DNA from: Hymenoscyphus infarciens
Lineage: Eukaryota; Ascomycota; Leotiomycetes; Helotiales; Helotiaceae
Length of the DNA: 64,000 bases
Assembly: GCA_001414345.1 (NCBI GenBank)
Contig: LLCB01000235.1
Span: 30,314-94,313 of the forward strand
Direction: 5' to 3'
Every line of letters begins with the position of its first letter. Within the stretch, counting starts at the first letter, position 1. This document shows positions 1 through 13,278 of the stretch, piece after piece. The notes below the pieces were generated by a model. It saw only the letters and a program-made list of their open reading frames with translations, was not told the DNA's origin and made no database searches. Position numbers and translations under genes: made by a program.

Positions 1-947
1 ATTTTAAACTTTAAATAGTAAGATAACTTCGGTAATAAACGCTTTTACTTAGCTAAAATCTTATCGACTTTAATAAGAGTCTTACTTTCTTTTACTTCTA
101 GCTAGACCTAGAAGTTTCTTTTTTTAAATTCTTTGAATCGACTACGAATTAGTACGCTCTTAAAGTGAGCTCTTAAGCTAAGTTATTACTACTAATTATA
201 ACTAAACGACTTTCGACTCTACTTTAAATTCGCTTCTAACTCTACTTTAAACTTTATCTAATTTTACTCTAAACTTTTAAACTTTAAACTTTAAACTTTT
301 TCTAACTTATTAGACAGGATTAGACTATACTCTTTTAAGCGAATACGAACGTAAAAGCTTACTTTTAATATTAAAGGATTAGAAACGAAGTCTCTTTTAT
401 AAGTATCTACGAATATAATTTAGAACTAATATCTCGATATCTCGTCTTACTTATAATATAACGATAAATAAAGTATTTTCGAACCTAGGTTAGCTACGAT
501 CTAGACCTTAACCTTTCCGCTTATAATAAAATTAAATATAATAATAATACTATAGTATCCCGATTTAACTTCTAATAATAAGAGAGAGAAGACTCGAGAC
601 GCGTCTTTTTTAAAAGAGAGAGATATAATAGCCTATTACCTAGGCTATTCTAGATAGCTAGGAGTACCTACTATATATAAGGTTTTAGTAGCTATTATTA
701 TATATTATCTGTTTTAGGAAGGTTATATAGGTTTAGGCTTTTATATTAGCTAATATATATCGTTATTCAGTTTTGAACTCTTTTATATTATCTGAATCTC
801 TTATATATAGTAGCCTACTCTCTTAGAGTTAGAAAAGGCTAGTTTAACCTTTTCTTCTATATTAGAGCCTAGTATTTATATATGTTATTCTACTTAACGT
901 ACTCTTATATACCTCTTCTATAGTAGTATATATTTCGTACTATTATA
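1..947 (+). mobile_element. 3' end of a gypsy-type LTR element running off the left edge
   Basis: The left 623 bases match, in inverse orientation, the internal region next to the LTR at 57991-58303. They end in a purine tract (AAAAGAGAGAGA) abutting the LTR at 624-947. That places the polypurine tract and 3' LTR on the plus strand, with the rest of the element before base 1. The sequence just to the right belongs to another gypsy copy, so this element inserted into it. The TSD cannot be checked because the other end lies outside the window. RIP damage is complete and no frame is open. Confidence 0.6.
624..947 (+). repeat. 3' LTR (gypsy family with TATAATAG termini)
   Basis: This 324-bp repeat starts TATAATAG and ends ACTATTATA, the RIPed form of a TG...CA bounded LTR. 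It is homologous to the LTRs at 2208, 30742, 56713, 57991 and 59833. The purine tract immediately to its left sets the orientation. Confidence 0.75.
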
Positions 948-2514
948 CTCTCTCTAAACTATAGTCTCTCTTTTTAACTTATTATCCTTCTCTTCTTCTA
1001 TCTAAGTATAAGAAGCCTAAATTAGCTTTTTCTCTAGCTTCTTCTTATAAAAGTACTTCTTATCTTAGTAATCTCTTATAATAAGCTTAGTAAAGAACGC
1101 TTATAAACTCTTTAAAAAGACTTTAAAGAAGACTTAAACCTAGGTTTAGATTTAGGTCCTTCTCTCTATAGTACTATATAAGAACTATCAAATATTAGTA
1201 ACTAAAACCTTACTAATTATTAAGAAGTACTTATAATAACCTTAGTATAAAGCGCTTAAGTCTCTTTTAAGAAGGTAAACTATACTTTTAGACTATTCTT
1301 TAGTACGTTTATACTAGTAATAACTAATATCTTATTAAGATTCTTAGTAGCTATCTTAATCTTCTTCTTCTCTTTCTTAAGCTTAAGCTTTTTAAACTCC
1401 TCTCTTATAAACTATAATAACTATTCTAAGTTAGAATAGATTTAGAATATATTTAAGATTAAAGTTACTAGAATATATATAGTATTCTACTCTATATAGT
1501 ACTTATACTTCTTTAACTTAGTCTTCTTAAAAGCGTAGATATGATTCTTATTCTAAGGTTTAGCTTAAATATACTAAATATAGTAGACTTAGTAAGTAGC
1601 TAGAAGCGTACTAGGAAGATATAGAAGAGACATTTTACTATAAAAGAGTAGCTCTAAATTAGGTCTAATTAAGAGAAGAAAGACTTACTTTTATATATAT
1701 ATTTATAATATATATATATATATTCTAGAAACTAGTTACTATATAAAGATATATCTAATTAGAAGGTATTCTTACTATTTATATTATTTAGATAAAAAAG
1801 AAAGAAAAAGAGAAGTTAGAATTAGAGAGAAATCGTCTATTAATTTACTATTAATAATAATAGTTATTACTTTATAATTATTATTTATTACTTAATAATT
1901 ACTATTATAATATATAATAATAGTAAGAATATAATAAGTCTATAGTAGTATATCGCTTTCTATCTAATAGCTAATAATTAGCCTTTCTTCTATTTATATC
2001 TATTATTATATTATATATAATAATAAATAAAAACCTTCTACTTAGTAAATAATACTATTACTACTTTCTAACTTAGCTATGAAGATAAATAATAAGAGAT
2101 AAGCTATATGTTTTATAATAAATAGATAAAAATACTCTAAACGTTCTTATATTATACTAACTACTAACTAAAGACTTAAGATAGGTTTTTTTTAAAAGAG
2201 AGTAAGATATAATTATATATTATTCTAAAGTACTAGTATTTATAAAACTACTTATATCTCTAAGCCGAGATTAAAAATTACTAATACTTATATAACTAAA
2301 GGTTCTAAAGATATTAATATTAGATATTTATATATAGAAAGAATTAAGATTTAGATATTATATACTTAGCCTTTTAGCTCTTATTATTTAGTATAGAAGA
2401 GAGATAGTTTTTCCTTTTCTTCTATACTAGAGCCTAGTATTTATATATATTATTCGACTCTAAACGTACTTCTATATACCTTTTTAGTAGTAGTATATAT
2501 TTCGTATTACTATA
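948..2514 (+). mobile_element. Gypsy fragment: 3' internal region plus 3' LTR
   Basis: The stretch 950-2190 is an inverted copy of 29856-31560 (without the solo LTR there), and part of it also matches 39850-40560. It ends in a purine tract (AAAAGAGAGTAAGA) next to the LTR at 2208-2514. It is therefore the 3' third of the same gypsy family, in plus orientation, cut at its left by the insertion ending at 947. The matching regions of the other copies lie downstream of the RT; no open frame remains here. Confidence 0.6.
2208..2514 (+). repeat. 3' LTR of the gypsy fragment
   Basis: This LTR of about 307 bp starts TATAAT and ends in ATTACTATA. Its 3' half (from about 2390) closely matches the LTR at 624-947, and its 5' half matches the solo LTR at 30742-31133. 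It is preceded by a polypurine tract. Confidence 0.6.
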
Positions 2515-5500
2515 TATAAACTAGGGAAATATAATTATTATAAGTATTATAAGTATTAATGAAAAGTTAATAAAGATTAAATTAAGATAAAGGTTTAAAA
2601 CTAAATAAATATCTTTTAAAAATGAAGAGATAAAATAAAAAATAGAAATCTTTATAAATAATACTTAAGAATATTAAAACCTTACTTTTATCTAAATATT
2701 AATTAATAATAAGCTTATTCTAGCTTTCTTCATAGTTATAGAGACTCTTAAATAATAGTATTATAGTTCTTATATAAGTTTATTATAGTTTAGTTTCTTA
2801 TATAAACTAAAATAGTTAAACTCTTAATAGTTCTAATTTCATATAACTAATCTACTCTTCTAGATATAATCTAAGCTTATAACCTATTAAATAGATATTT
2901 TTTATTTATAATAATAATCTTAGAACTTATGTATATTTAGTAAAAGTATAGATTAAGAAAAGAATTATAATATTAACTAAAGAGAGAAAAAGATTAAGTT
3001 TTATATTTATATTTATAAATCTATACTATTATATACTACGCTTTAACTTATTAAGTCTATCTATATTTATACTCTAGTTATAGTAAACTATATATTCTAT
3101 AAAATAATATAGAAAGTAATTATAAAAAGAATAATTAATATAAAGTCTATATAAGCTTTTAAGTTTATTAATAAAGCTCTATTTAGATTAGATTATTTTA
3201 GAGATTATTTTATAGATTATAATATAATCTTATATAATCTCTATAATATAAACACGTTAGTATATTTTTAGAATTATTTAATAATCTTAATTCATCTCTT
3301 ACTAAAATAAAATCTACTCGATTTTAAGTAGAATTTAGATTAACTACTCTTAATACTCTATATTTCTATATCTCTACTATTACTACTACTACTTACTATA
3401 GAGTAAGATAATAAAGAAGAGCGATATCTATATTTAATCTTTCTTTAGAGTCTTTTATTATCGTAATTATAATCTAAAAAGCGCTCTCTTTATATCGACT
3501 ATCTTAAGAGCTCTAACTTAAGTATATAAAAAAGCTAAGTCTATATAATTTATAATTTATATATATAATACTTAATAGATTTAAGTTAATATCTATAAAA
3601 GTGTTCGAAGGTTCGGATTATTATTAATTCTTTTAAATAATATAGAACTATTTAGAGCTAAATAATCTTAAATAATTCTAAATAATCTTAGTATATCTAG
3701 CTAAGACTTAGATAAGTAATAGAGTAGACTAAGTCTATATACTAAGAGGAAATATATAGTCTTTAGTTCTTCTATAGTTATTATTTTAAAGATATATATT
3801 TATAAAAAAACTAATATAAGAGAAGGAAATTCTTTAATTATAAACTAGTATTCTTAAATTCTAAGAATTAAATTCTCTTAAATAAGATCCGCTTTATTAT
3901 ATATTTTTATAAACTTTTATAAATTATCTAAAAAAGTCTTTTTAATACTTTTATAATATCTTTTCTTAGTAGTAAAGTAGTTTCTAGTATTTATTAAACT
4001 AAAGCTATCTCTATTATATTCTTATAATATAATAATAGTAATAGCTTTATGTATTTCTATAATACTAGCTAAAATCTAGTCTAAAGAATTAATAGTAAAT
4101 AGTTAAAAGAGTTTTATAAAATAGTTTTTAGTTTATTAAAAAAGAACTAAAGAATTAAAAGCTCTTTTAGTAACTAACTTATAAATTCTCTTAAGTTATA
4201 TCTAAAAACTTATTAAGCTAGTTATACTTTTATTAGATATAGAATTAGATTTATTATTAAACTAATATTCGTAAATTAAAACAGAGTAAAACACTTAAGA
4301 AGTAGACTAGTAATAAGTCTATAAATTATAATTAATCTTAATATATACTTTTCTAGTATAATATAGCTTATTAAAAAAGTTTTTAAATTTTAACTATTAG
4401 TTTTATAATATATTCTATTTAGTTCTTAAAACACTTATATAAATAAAACTTTGAATTTTTATTTAAAACTCTCTTATTTTTATTATAATATATATTAATT
4501 TAATATAGAATAAACTTATTTATTAGAATAAAAGTTGAATTAATAATTAGTAGTACTAGCAGATAGAGTAAGTATATTAAGACTTATTATAGATAGCGAT
4601 TATATATAAAAGAAGTAAGAGAGTAATAAAGAGATATTTGAAATATTTAAAGAATTTAGAGTAGATTAAAAGCTAATTATTATTTTACTTATAATTATTC
4701 TAAGAGAGATATTAGATAAAAGCTTATAATAGAACTAACTTTTCTAATTCTTACTATATTAGAATATTTATTAATAGAAGATTAAGAATTATACTATTTA
4801 TATTCTTATAAGTAAACGTGTTAGATTTAATATATAGTATAATAATATATAACTACTATAGCTATTCTTTATAATTTCACTATCTTCTCTAGTTTATATA
4901 TATTTAATAAATAGTATTAGTATTCTAGGATAGTAAATAAGAGATTTTTAAAGTTATTTATTATTAAGTAGTTTTCTCTAAACCTAGTAGAACTAGTAAA
5001 GCGAGTCTAGTAGTTATAGTATAGAGCTAGTAGAATAGTATAATCTTAACTAAAGAGTATAGAATATTAAAGCTTATAGTTATATATTCTATATATTTAA
5101 GATAATATTCGAATTATAGTAAAAATCTTTATATAACTACGAATTAAATAATATATTTAAACTATATATTTCTTTAATAATTATACTAATAAGTAATATC
5201 TTTAAAATAAACTAGCTATTATTATTAAATATATTAGCTTAAAGTTAGATTTACTAATAGCTTATAATCTTATTACTTAAAATATCTAGTCTATTAATTC
5301 AAGTTTTTAGAAAGTTTAATTATTATAAGTAATAAAAGATTTAAATGAATTTTTTTTTAAAAATCTCTACTAATATAAGAAATATAAAGTAGCTTATAAA
5401 GTAGTAACTATATTATATAGAAAGTATTAATTTCTAAAAACCTATAAATAATAGAAATATTATAATTATATAAAATATTATCTTTTTTTTTAATTTATAT

Positions 5501-5755
5501 AACTCTATTTTAGAATATAAATAAATTCGACGTTATAAATCAATTAAAATTGATTTTATCTCTTTTTAAATAATTAATAGTAAAAAAGATATTCTAAGTA
5601 TACTAACTTATTATTACTATATAAATATATATATAATTTACTAAACTCTAGTTTATATAAGAATTAAAAAATAATATAAGAACTTAGGTCTACTAGAAGT
5701 TATAGTATCTCGTCTAAATTCTTATAATAATAAAAGTCGTAGAGTATAAGCGAAC
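2515..5755. other. RIP-degraded sequence, unassigned
   Basis: This is 3.2 kb of extremely AT-rich sequence with CpA and TpG nearly absent. I could not assign it to any of the retroelement families here and found no terminal repeats. Some plus-strand stretches (about 4950-5700) read for long distances with only TAA and TAG interruptions, as RIPed coding sequence does, but no domain is recognisable. It is the target into which the copia at 5761 inserted. Confidence 0.5.
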
Positions 5756-5760
5756 TAGCG

Positions 5761-5931
5761 TGTCGGTATAACTTAAGAGCAAGTAACTACTTAGAATAGT
5801 ATATATAGAAATTCGTAACCTTCTTACTTAAGAACTATTTAGATAGACATTATAGATAGCTTTACTTAGTATATACGAACGATAATATAACTCTTTTTAT
5901 ATCGCTTTTATAACTATAAATTATACTAATA
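5761..5931 (+). repeat. 5' LTR of copia copy 1
   Basis: It begins TGTCGGTATAAC and ends TTATACTAATA. The ancestral ends, seen better in other copies, are the 12-bp inverted pair TGTTAGTATAAC and GTTATACTAACA. The 3' half matches the other copia LTRs closely, while the 5' half (U3) is a divergent version. Confidence 0.92.
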
Positions 5932-6229
5932 CTAATTAGTAGACGTATAGATTAGATACTTAGTTACTTGATATATTGCTACTATAGATATACTTATATA
6001 AAACTAAACTTAAGATTACTAGTAGACTTCTCTTTATAGATCGTAGTTTCTTTTACTATTTAAATTTTTAATAATATACTATAAACGCTTCTTAATATAG
6101 GAAGCACTAATTACTAATATTAACTTTCTAACGTTATTCTAATAACTTCTCTAATCTTCTATTATCTCTCGATATAATTTATACTCTCTAAGACACCTAT
6201 TTACCTAAAACCTAATATCTCTTTTATCT

Positions 6230-9200
6230 ACTAAGTAAAGTATAAATAGACTTTTAATAATATTTATAATATCTACTAATTTAAGTAATAATAATATCTA
6301 TAATATCTATAATATAATAGATATACTAATACTGATTCCGATAACTTTAGAAGCTTTAACTTCGGTACTAAAATAAGCTCTAAAGCTAGTACTAAAGCCG
6401 AAGTTAATATAGATAAAAGAGATAATTTTTATAGTAGAGTAAGAAGAGAAGTATACTAGAGAAGAGAATAAAGACCTTCTTCTTTAAGAGAAATTTTAAG
6501 TAGACTTTAAAGAATAGAATTAAGATAAATTTACTAAGATCTACTAATCTATAAATACTAAGTTATAATAGATACTTTATAGAAGTAGTATATAAGTTAA
6601 GATAGATAGATATAAAATGATTATATCTTAGACACTATATAATACTACTATTAAGGTTAACTAAACTAAGTAGTTAGACGAAGAATTAGAAGAAGCTAGT
6701 CTTAACGTCTTTAGATCCTATTATAAATATATAAAGAAAAATACTAAAAGATAATAAAAGTAGTAGTAATAATAACTCTAATAATAATAACCTCTAGCTA
6801 AAAATATTACTTAAATTACCTAATCTAAGACAAAGGCTAGAGATAAAGCTTTATAAGTATCTACTATATAATAATAATAATAACTAATACCTTTAATAAC
6901 TTTAATCCTACTAACTAAAAGGAAAGACCTAAGTAATCTAGTATAACCTCTAATCTAACTTTTAAGTCTACTAAAAGATAACTAGACCTCCTTTTTTATA
7001 TTCTATTAATTTAGTAAAGATACTAGTAGTAACGATTTTAATAATATCTCTAAGTATCTAGAACAGGATTAGTAATAGAATGATTCTAGTAGAAGACTAC
7101 TAGTATAAATAAATATAGTATATTTTAAACTAGAATTAACTTTATAAAATTCTTAAAAGAGTTAAGACTACTTATATATATTAAGTATACTTATAAAAGT
7201 ATATAAGAATAACTAAAAGTATAGTAGAAAAGAAGATAATTTTATAATTAAAGTTATAATATTAAAGAATATATATAGGAGAAGTAAGGTATTACTAGTA
7301 ATCTACTCACTTATCTTCTCTACTATATTAAAAGATAATACTTTAAATTACTTTTATACTACGCTTTTTAAAAAGTATAATAATTAATTCTTTAAAATTT
7401 TATCTATATCTATATAATGATATTTTAAAGATAAGCTTTATAAAAGAGGCTAACTATCTAAGTAGAATAATATTAATTTATAGAAGATAATATAAGTATT
7501 TAGAGTATTAATATTAAAGTCTTTTAAGAATAGGTTATTAAGGCTTAATTTACTAAGATTTTCTCTCTCTATAGACTTTTCTACTAATAGTTAATTTTTA
7601 AATAAGCTAAATTTAGTATATAAAAAGGTCTTATATTATACTATTATAATATTAATCTTACTCTAAGACTCTTTGATTTCTAATACTATTACTCTCTTAT
7701 AAAGTTCGATTTAATCTTATATAAAAGTCTACTTAAAAATAGTTATAAATAAGACTATAATAACTAAAAGATACTTCTATAAGAGTAGATAATATAGTAT
7801 AAATAAATTTAATAATATAGATTAATATAAGAAGAAGAGGATATATCATATATATAGAAAAGATAACTATTTATCTTAGGATTATAGTTAAGAAGAGTAG
7901 AACTATTACTTTACTAAATAGACTAATAAGAATTCTAGACACTTTAAAGATAAGTAAGATAGATATACTAAAAAGGTATATAATATAAATATAGTATATA
8001 CTTAGAGTACTTAAGAGAAGGAGATATTAGAGACACTTTAAGTAATTACTTTATTAAAAGATAATAGTTATTTATTAGATACTAGCTTAGATAATAAAGT
8101 TATCTATTATAATATTACTTTTATAGGATTTATTAACAATTTAAATACTAAATACTTTACTATAAATTTAATAAGTTTAGTATAAAGATATACTATTAAT
8201 AGATATATCTTATAAAACCTAAACGATCTAAATAATACTTCTAATATTATATATAAATTTATAGAGAAGGTGTTTATAATAATAGCTAAAAGATATATAG
8301 AAGAGAACTTCTTTATTATAATAATTAATACTAGAGTAGCTTAAAAGTTAAGTATAAGCTCTAACTAATATCTTATATATATTAGACTTATTAAAAGCGT
8401 CTTAATTAATAAGAGTATAAAGAGTTAATTTAATATCTAATTTAGTAAGAGATATACTCTATCTTTAGAATTAATAATAATTAATATATTAATTAGAGAA
8501 GTAGAGTTTTATATAGTATAATCTAATACTTCTTTTATTCTTTATATTAATGATATAGATAACTTGAAAGTTATTCTAAATAATCTTTAAAACGTACTTA
8601 TCTAAGAGAATAAGAAAGGAATAGAGATTAAGAGGTTCTCTATTATATAACGATTTAGATACTCTTTTCTATTCTAGGATAAAGCTATATATAACTTTAT
8701 ATAGAACTATCTAACCTTTCTTATAAACGTTAATATTTAACGACTTTATAAGCGATTTAGCTATCTATTAGTACTAAGATTATAATATATACTAAAAAGA
8801 GCTAGGTATTATATTAACTAAGACATCTTTTAATATCTTACTAGATTCTATAAATACTATTAAAAACATAGAAGTTTATCTAGCTAATTTAAGTTTACTC
8901 TCTATAATAGCCTTAAATTTAATTATAGTATTTTAATTAATACTTTCTTTCTTAATAAGTAGGTAGTCTTATATTATATAGATAAAGTAATAAGATATTA
9001 GATTAATATATATCTTAGACTCTCTAATTATATTATTATAAATACTAAGATAAACTTTATTAGAAAGGACTTTATATACTCCGCTGCTAGAATAGGTACT
9101 ATAGTAAAAACTATACTAGTTAAGGTATATAATTTAATTAGTATAGTAGAACGTTACTATAGACTAATTTAATAGATATATAATATTATATATAAATAAG

Positions 9201-11510
9201 AGCTCTATCTCTTATAAAGTTTAGTACTTTAAATAGCTTTTAAAGTAATTAACGATATAGTAGGCCTAAATAGACTAGTCTCTACTCTATTAGTATATAA
9301 GGTATATACTTAAATAACTATAACTAACGTATCTTTATAACTAATTTCTATAAAGTCTAAAACCTATAAAAGAGCTACTTAAGAAATATAAAAGTAGATT
9401 ATATCTTATTAAGTTAAAGAAGCTCTTAATATATAAAATAGACTAATTAACTAAGTTAAGAACTTGCTCTTAAATTTAGACGTTTTAGTATAGAGAGAGT
9501 ATATAAAGTCTTAGATAGAACCTTTTTTATTTTTTAAGAAATTAAAAACAAAGACTATATCGTAGTACTACTAAGTAGTCTTATAAAGTTTTAATCTATA
9601 GTTATAAAACTATACTTTATTAAAACTTCTAAAATTTCTAGAATAGTACTAATAACTAAGGAAGTTTTTAATATAGTACTATCTAAAATAATACTATAAC
9701 TCTATAAAAAAGAGAGAACTTTTAAGTAATAGAGTAAGTAGGAAGTAAAGTAGAGTAGATAAGATATTAGATAATATTTACCTTCTTCTAGATACTAACT
9801 TTAATAGTTATAAATCTACTAAAATACTAAAATTCTAGAGTCTATACTAGAACCTCTCTAGAAGCGTAGACGTAGACGACTCTAAAAGTATCTAAGTCCT
9901 TTAAATAAGTATTTTAAAGTATTATTCTAATAGTTAGACACTTTTATTAATAATATTAACTATATTACTCTTAAAGATATTAGAACTTTTCTTACTAATT
10001 TAAGCGAACCTTATAATATTAAAGTCTTTATAACTAATAATAGTATAATATATATTAAATTATAATAAAAAGAGAGTAATAGATTAACTAATTAAAGTAT
10101 TTTTAAAGTTATTACCTAAAAGGAATTACCTTTTAATACTAGAATATTTAGATTACGCTTTATAAATAATATTAAATTTAAGAGTATAGTACTTACTTTT
10201 ATAAAGTTAAGATTAGTAATCTAGGTATATAATAATAGTAGGAAGTTACTAGTAGTTATCTAGGTGTCTACTATTTAAAGAGTAAGCTAGAGAATAATTC
10301 TTATACTTATTATAATACTTCTAAGCTTATAAGTATTTATTTAGAATACTATATAAGTATATATATAGTTATTAACTGATTTAAATTAGAAGTTCTTTAT
10401 ATACTCTTTAAAGAGTTATTCTTAATAAGAAGATATATTCTTTAAGGTAATTAGACTACTATATAGTATTCTAGAAGCTAGTAATTATTAGTTTATAACG
10501 TACTATAAACACTATATTATAAGTCTTATAATAGAATAGTTAATATTCGACCTTTGTCTTTTATATACTAAGTTATACTAATATAATAAGTAAGTAAAGT
10601 TAAATACCCCTTTTAGTATAGTAGGCTTTTAAACTACTAATACTCTTATACTTGCTAATAACGCCTTTACTATTAAAGAGAAGGTTACTATTAACGAGGC
10701 GAGATTTATATCTAAGAAGAGAGAAGAGCTTACTATTAACTATCTAATTAAATTTAATAGAGAGCTAATTACTAAGTATTAAGACGGCTTTATATCTCTT
10801 ACTTAAGATTATGTTAAATACTTATATTTAGTATAAAAAGCTTTAACTAAGATATCTAATATAAAAGAGATATTATATATAGTAGATACTAAAGATTAAT
10901 ATGTTATATAACGTGCTAAAGAGGTATACTTAGCTATAGTATCTTAATCTAAGGCTACTTTTGACTTATTATATACTATCTAAACTATTAATTCTTAAGA
11001 TAACGATATTTTACTTCTTAATAAGCGAATTTAATAATAAATCAATAATACTATAAGAGGACTTAAATTCGTTAAATTAGATAAATCTTTCTTAAAGTTA
11101 TATACTTTTATTAATAGATTATTTACTAATAATAAGCTCTAGATTTAACGTCGCGGCTTTAATAAAATCAACTTTTAAAAGTATCTTAGGATTTAAGATA
11201 CTACTTATAATATATACTAATTTAAAGTCTATTTATAAATATATAGCTAGATTAGGTAATATATAGCTAGACTAGGTATAACTAAAGAGAAGCGACTAAT
11301 AATTAATATTATATACTTATAAGAAGCGTATAAATTAAGAGAGATTAATAAGATTAAATAGATTAATAGTAAGAGTAATCCTACGGATACTATAACTAAA
11401 AAGGGTTATTATAATGTCTTATAAAGGTTAATCGATACTAATAAGCTAGATATTAACCTTATAGAGTGAGTAGAACGACATAAGAGATAATTAGAGACTA
11501 AAATAGAGCT
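6230..11510 (+). pseudogene. RIPed copia gag-pol (copy 1)
   Basis: Reading through RIP stops gives the usual fungal Ty1/copia polyprotein order. Gag starts near 6230, with a Gln-rich run near 6750-6900. A protease-like segment lies near 8070, a GAG-pre-integrase segment near 8740-8900, and the integrase core near 8900-9560. The RT follows at about 10000-10700, and RNase H at about 11080-11510. The RNase H tail is the conserved fungal copia end, with a TNSKS-like motif where TDSKS is expected. Gln codons are TAA or TAG throughout. Deletions in integrase and RNase H mean this copy was probably defective apart from RIP. Confidence 0.85.
11129..11280 (+). other. RNase H deletion junction and 20-bp duplication in copia copy 1
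   Basis: Copy 3 has ATAATAAG at 49267-49274 and again at 49401-49408, enclosing the start of RNase H. Copy 1 has a single ATAATAAG (11129-11136) joining the two outer flanks, a 134-bp loss between short direct repeats. Downstream, 11241-11260 and 11261-11280 are near-identical 20-bp units, present once in copy 3. Neither change is a multiple of three. Confidence 0.8.
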
Positions 11511-11613
11511 TTCTTATTAGTCGAGGACAGAGAATAGAGAGCTCTAATTAGTTAGATTAGATATATGTTTTTAATGATTTTGAGTAACTTTAACCTTTTT
11601 AGAGAAGTACTAG

Positions 11614-11784
11614 TGTTAGTATAACTTAAGAGTAAGTAACTGCTTAGAATAGCGTATATGAGAATACGTAACCTTTTTGCTTAAGAACTATTTAGGTAGG
11701 CATCGTAGATAGCTTTACTCGGTATATACGAACGATAATATAACTCTTTTTACATCGCTTTTATAACTATAAGTTATACTAATA
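11614..11784 (+). repeat. 3' LTR of copia copy 1
   Basis: It begins TGTTAGTATAAC and ends GTTATACTAATA. It is less RIPed than its partner at 5761: it keeps CTGCTTAG, ATGAGAATACG and GGTAGGCATCG where the 5' LTR has TpA. The TSD TAGCG follows. Confidence 0.92.
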
Positions 11785-11789
11785 TAGCG

Positions 11790-12254
11790 TATAGTAGAAT
11801 AAGATTTAGTAGAAATAAATAACTACTTTTTTAATAAGTATTAGTATATCTTAGTTATTATAATAGTAATATAAAAAGAGTATAGTATCGTCTATATATA
11901 CTAAGTAAGTCTTATTATATTATCTACTTAAATAGCTATTTATTCTTAAGTATTATAATAATAAGATTATAATTTAATAAATAGCTTATAACTTAAACTA
12001 TTTAAAGTCTCTTTTTATTCTAGATTAACTTCTTTATATATATAAATTTTATTATATAAAAGCTACTTAAAGTCTTTTTAAAGCTAAATCTTTTTTTTAA
12101 TACTTTATATCTATATATATAGTTAATAGTATTATTAGTAGTCTTTAAATAGTTAAATTATCTAAAGTCTTTATATATATTATTTATATATATATAGAAT
12201 CTATTCTTTTATTAATAACTTTTAATAGATTAACTACTTAATATCTTTATATAT
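11790..12254. other. RIP-degraded sequence, unassigned
   Basis: This is the right-hand continuation of the sequence interrupted by copia copy 1. Without the element, 5755 joins 11790. I see no coding signal or terminal repeats. Confidence 0.4.
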
Positions 12255-12878
12255 ATTATAAAAAACTTTTAGATACTAGTAGAATAGCGTTATACTTACT
12301 ATACTAGCTATACTAGTATATAGCGTCGAAAGCAGCTACTATTTAGCTTTAGTATATATAGCGTCAAAGCTAATATACTATCCGATTCTCGATACTAGAG
12401 ATATTAAAGCTAATCCGCTAGCTAATCTATAAAGCGAAGACTAGTACGCTATCTAGAACCTAGGATTATATAATTATCTAACTAGCTTTCTATCTCTTTA
12501 GATACTACCTAGCTCTATAAAACTATAATAGATTAAAAAGGTAAGTGAGAAATTAAGCGATTAAGCTAAAGTTTACTTTATAAGATACTTCTTATATAGA
12601 TAGAGTATATAGATAAATAAGAAGAAGATATATAATATCGATAAATACGTTAGAATATATAAAGAATATAAATATATTAACTTAAATAATCCTAGCTAAT
12701 ACTTCTAGTATACTTAATATATCTAATATATCTAGTATACTTAATTATAAAGTATACTAGCTATTACGTATATTATAACTAGTATTATAATAGTATACTT
12801 AAGACTTAAATATACTAGGTATACTAGGTATATTAAGTATACTAATAGTATATCTAGTATTTATAAGTTTTTTATAAT
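12255..12878. mobile_element. Possible MITE-like element with about 25-bp terminal inverted repeats
   Basis: The left end ATTATAAAAAACTT (12255 on, continuing TTAGATACTAG) is matched in inverse by CTAGTATTTATAAG and TTTTTTATAAT ending at 12878. The arms agree except for a few bases. The 624-bp body contains short runs of repeated TAGTATACT-like motifs on both flanks (12290-12330, 12690-12860), which add to the inverted symmetry. The central part (about 12540-12680) reads as RIPed coding-like sequence. No clear TSD beyond AT-rich bases is seen. A similar end, CTAGTACTTATAGG, occurs at about 29216-29245. Confidence 0.4.
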
Positions 12879-13242
12879 ATAAACGAGAAGATAGCTATAT
12901 ATATTATTATAAGAATTTATACGAGATTCTATAACTCTTAGCAGCGCTGAATTCTTAAGTTAGTTTTAGCTCTCGTATAAGCTAGTATTTAGTTAATTTT
13001 ATATATCTATAGTGTTCTTTATTAGTTTTCTCTAGTTTAGCGAGATATTAACGAATAGAGCTAGAGTTGACTTAGAATCTAGTATAGTGTTTCTACTATA
13101 TAAATATAGTAGAAGTTATTTCTACACCGTAGCTTTGGCCTTTTATAGTTGAATTCTCAACTTCGCTCTTTTCTCGTCTAAATAGCGATTCCCGCCGTGA
13201 ATCATATTGATATAGTTCTGTGAATGTGAACCTCCTATGAAG

Positions 13243-13247
13243 CCAAT
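13243..13247 (+). promoter_or_regulatory. CCAAT box upstream of the island gene
   Basis: CCAAT lies 26 bp upstream of a TATAAA and 153 bp upstream of the ATG. This is a plausible binding site for a CCAAT (HAP-type) complex. Position and spacing are the only support. Confidence 0.4.
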
Positions 13248-13272
13248 CACAGTCTATCAGCAGAGTAGAGGA

Positions 13273-13278
13273 TATAAA
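13273..13278 (+). promoter_or_regulatory. TATA box of the island gene
   Basis: TATAAA within GATATAAAGG lies 122 bp before the ATG, leaving room for a short 5' leader. AT-rich DNA produces chance TATA strings, but this one lies in the less AT-rich island and is paired with a CCAAT box. Confidence 0.45.

Larger units (their letters stand above)
5761..11784 (+). mobile_element. Ty1/copia retrotransposon relic, copy 1 (TSD TAGCG)
   Basis: Two 171-bp LTRs (5761-5931, 11614-11784) flank gag-pol, and TAGCG flanks the whole element on both sides (5756-5760 and 11785-11789). It is related to the copies at 14293-20498 and 43821-50035. Compared with them it has lost 63 bp in the integrase region (near 9000) and 134 bp in RNase H (at 11129-11136), and has gained a 20-bp tandem duplication (11241-11280). 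It is fully inactivated by RIP. Confidence 0.93.

Noticed and set aside
1690..1725. AT dinucleotide repeats here and at 30348-30372 as separate loci
   Set aside because: They are the inverted copies of one position within the gypsy 3' region, not independent features.
3600..3622. GTTCGAAGGTTCGG resembling the T-arm of a tRNA
   Set aside because: No acceptor stem, anticodon arm or internal A box could be built around it; chance in AT-rich sequence.
12690..12860. Run of repeated TAGTATACT-like motifs considered as a CRISPR-like or satellite array
   Set aside because: Spacing is irregular and the units are short palindromic variants; it fits the subterminal part of a MITE-like element.
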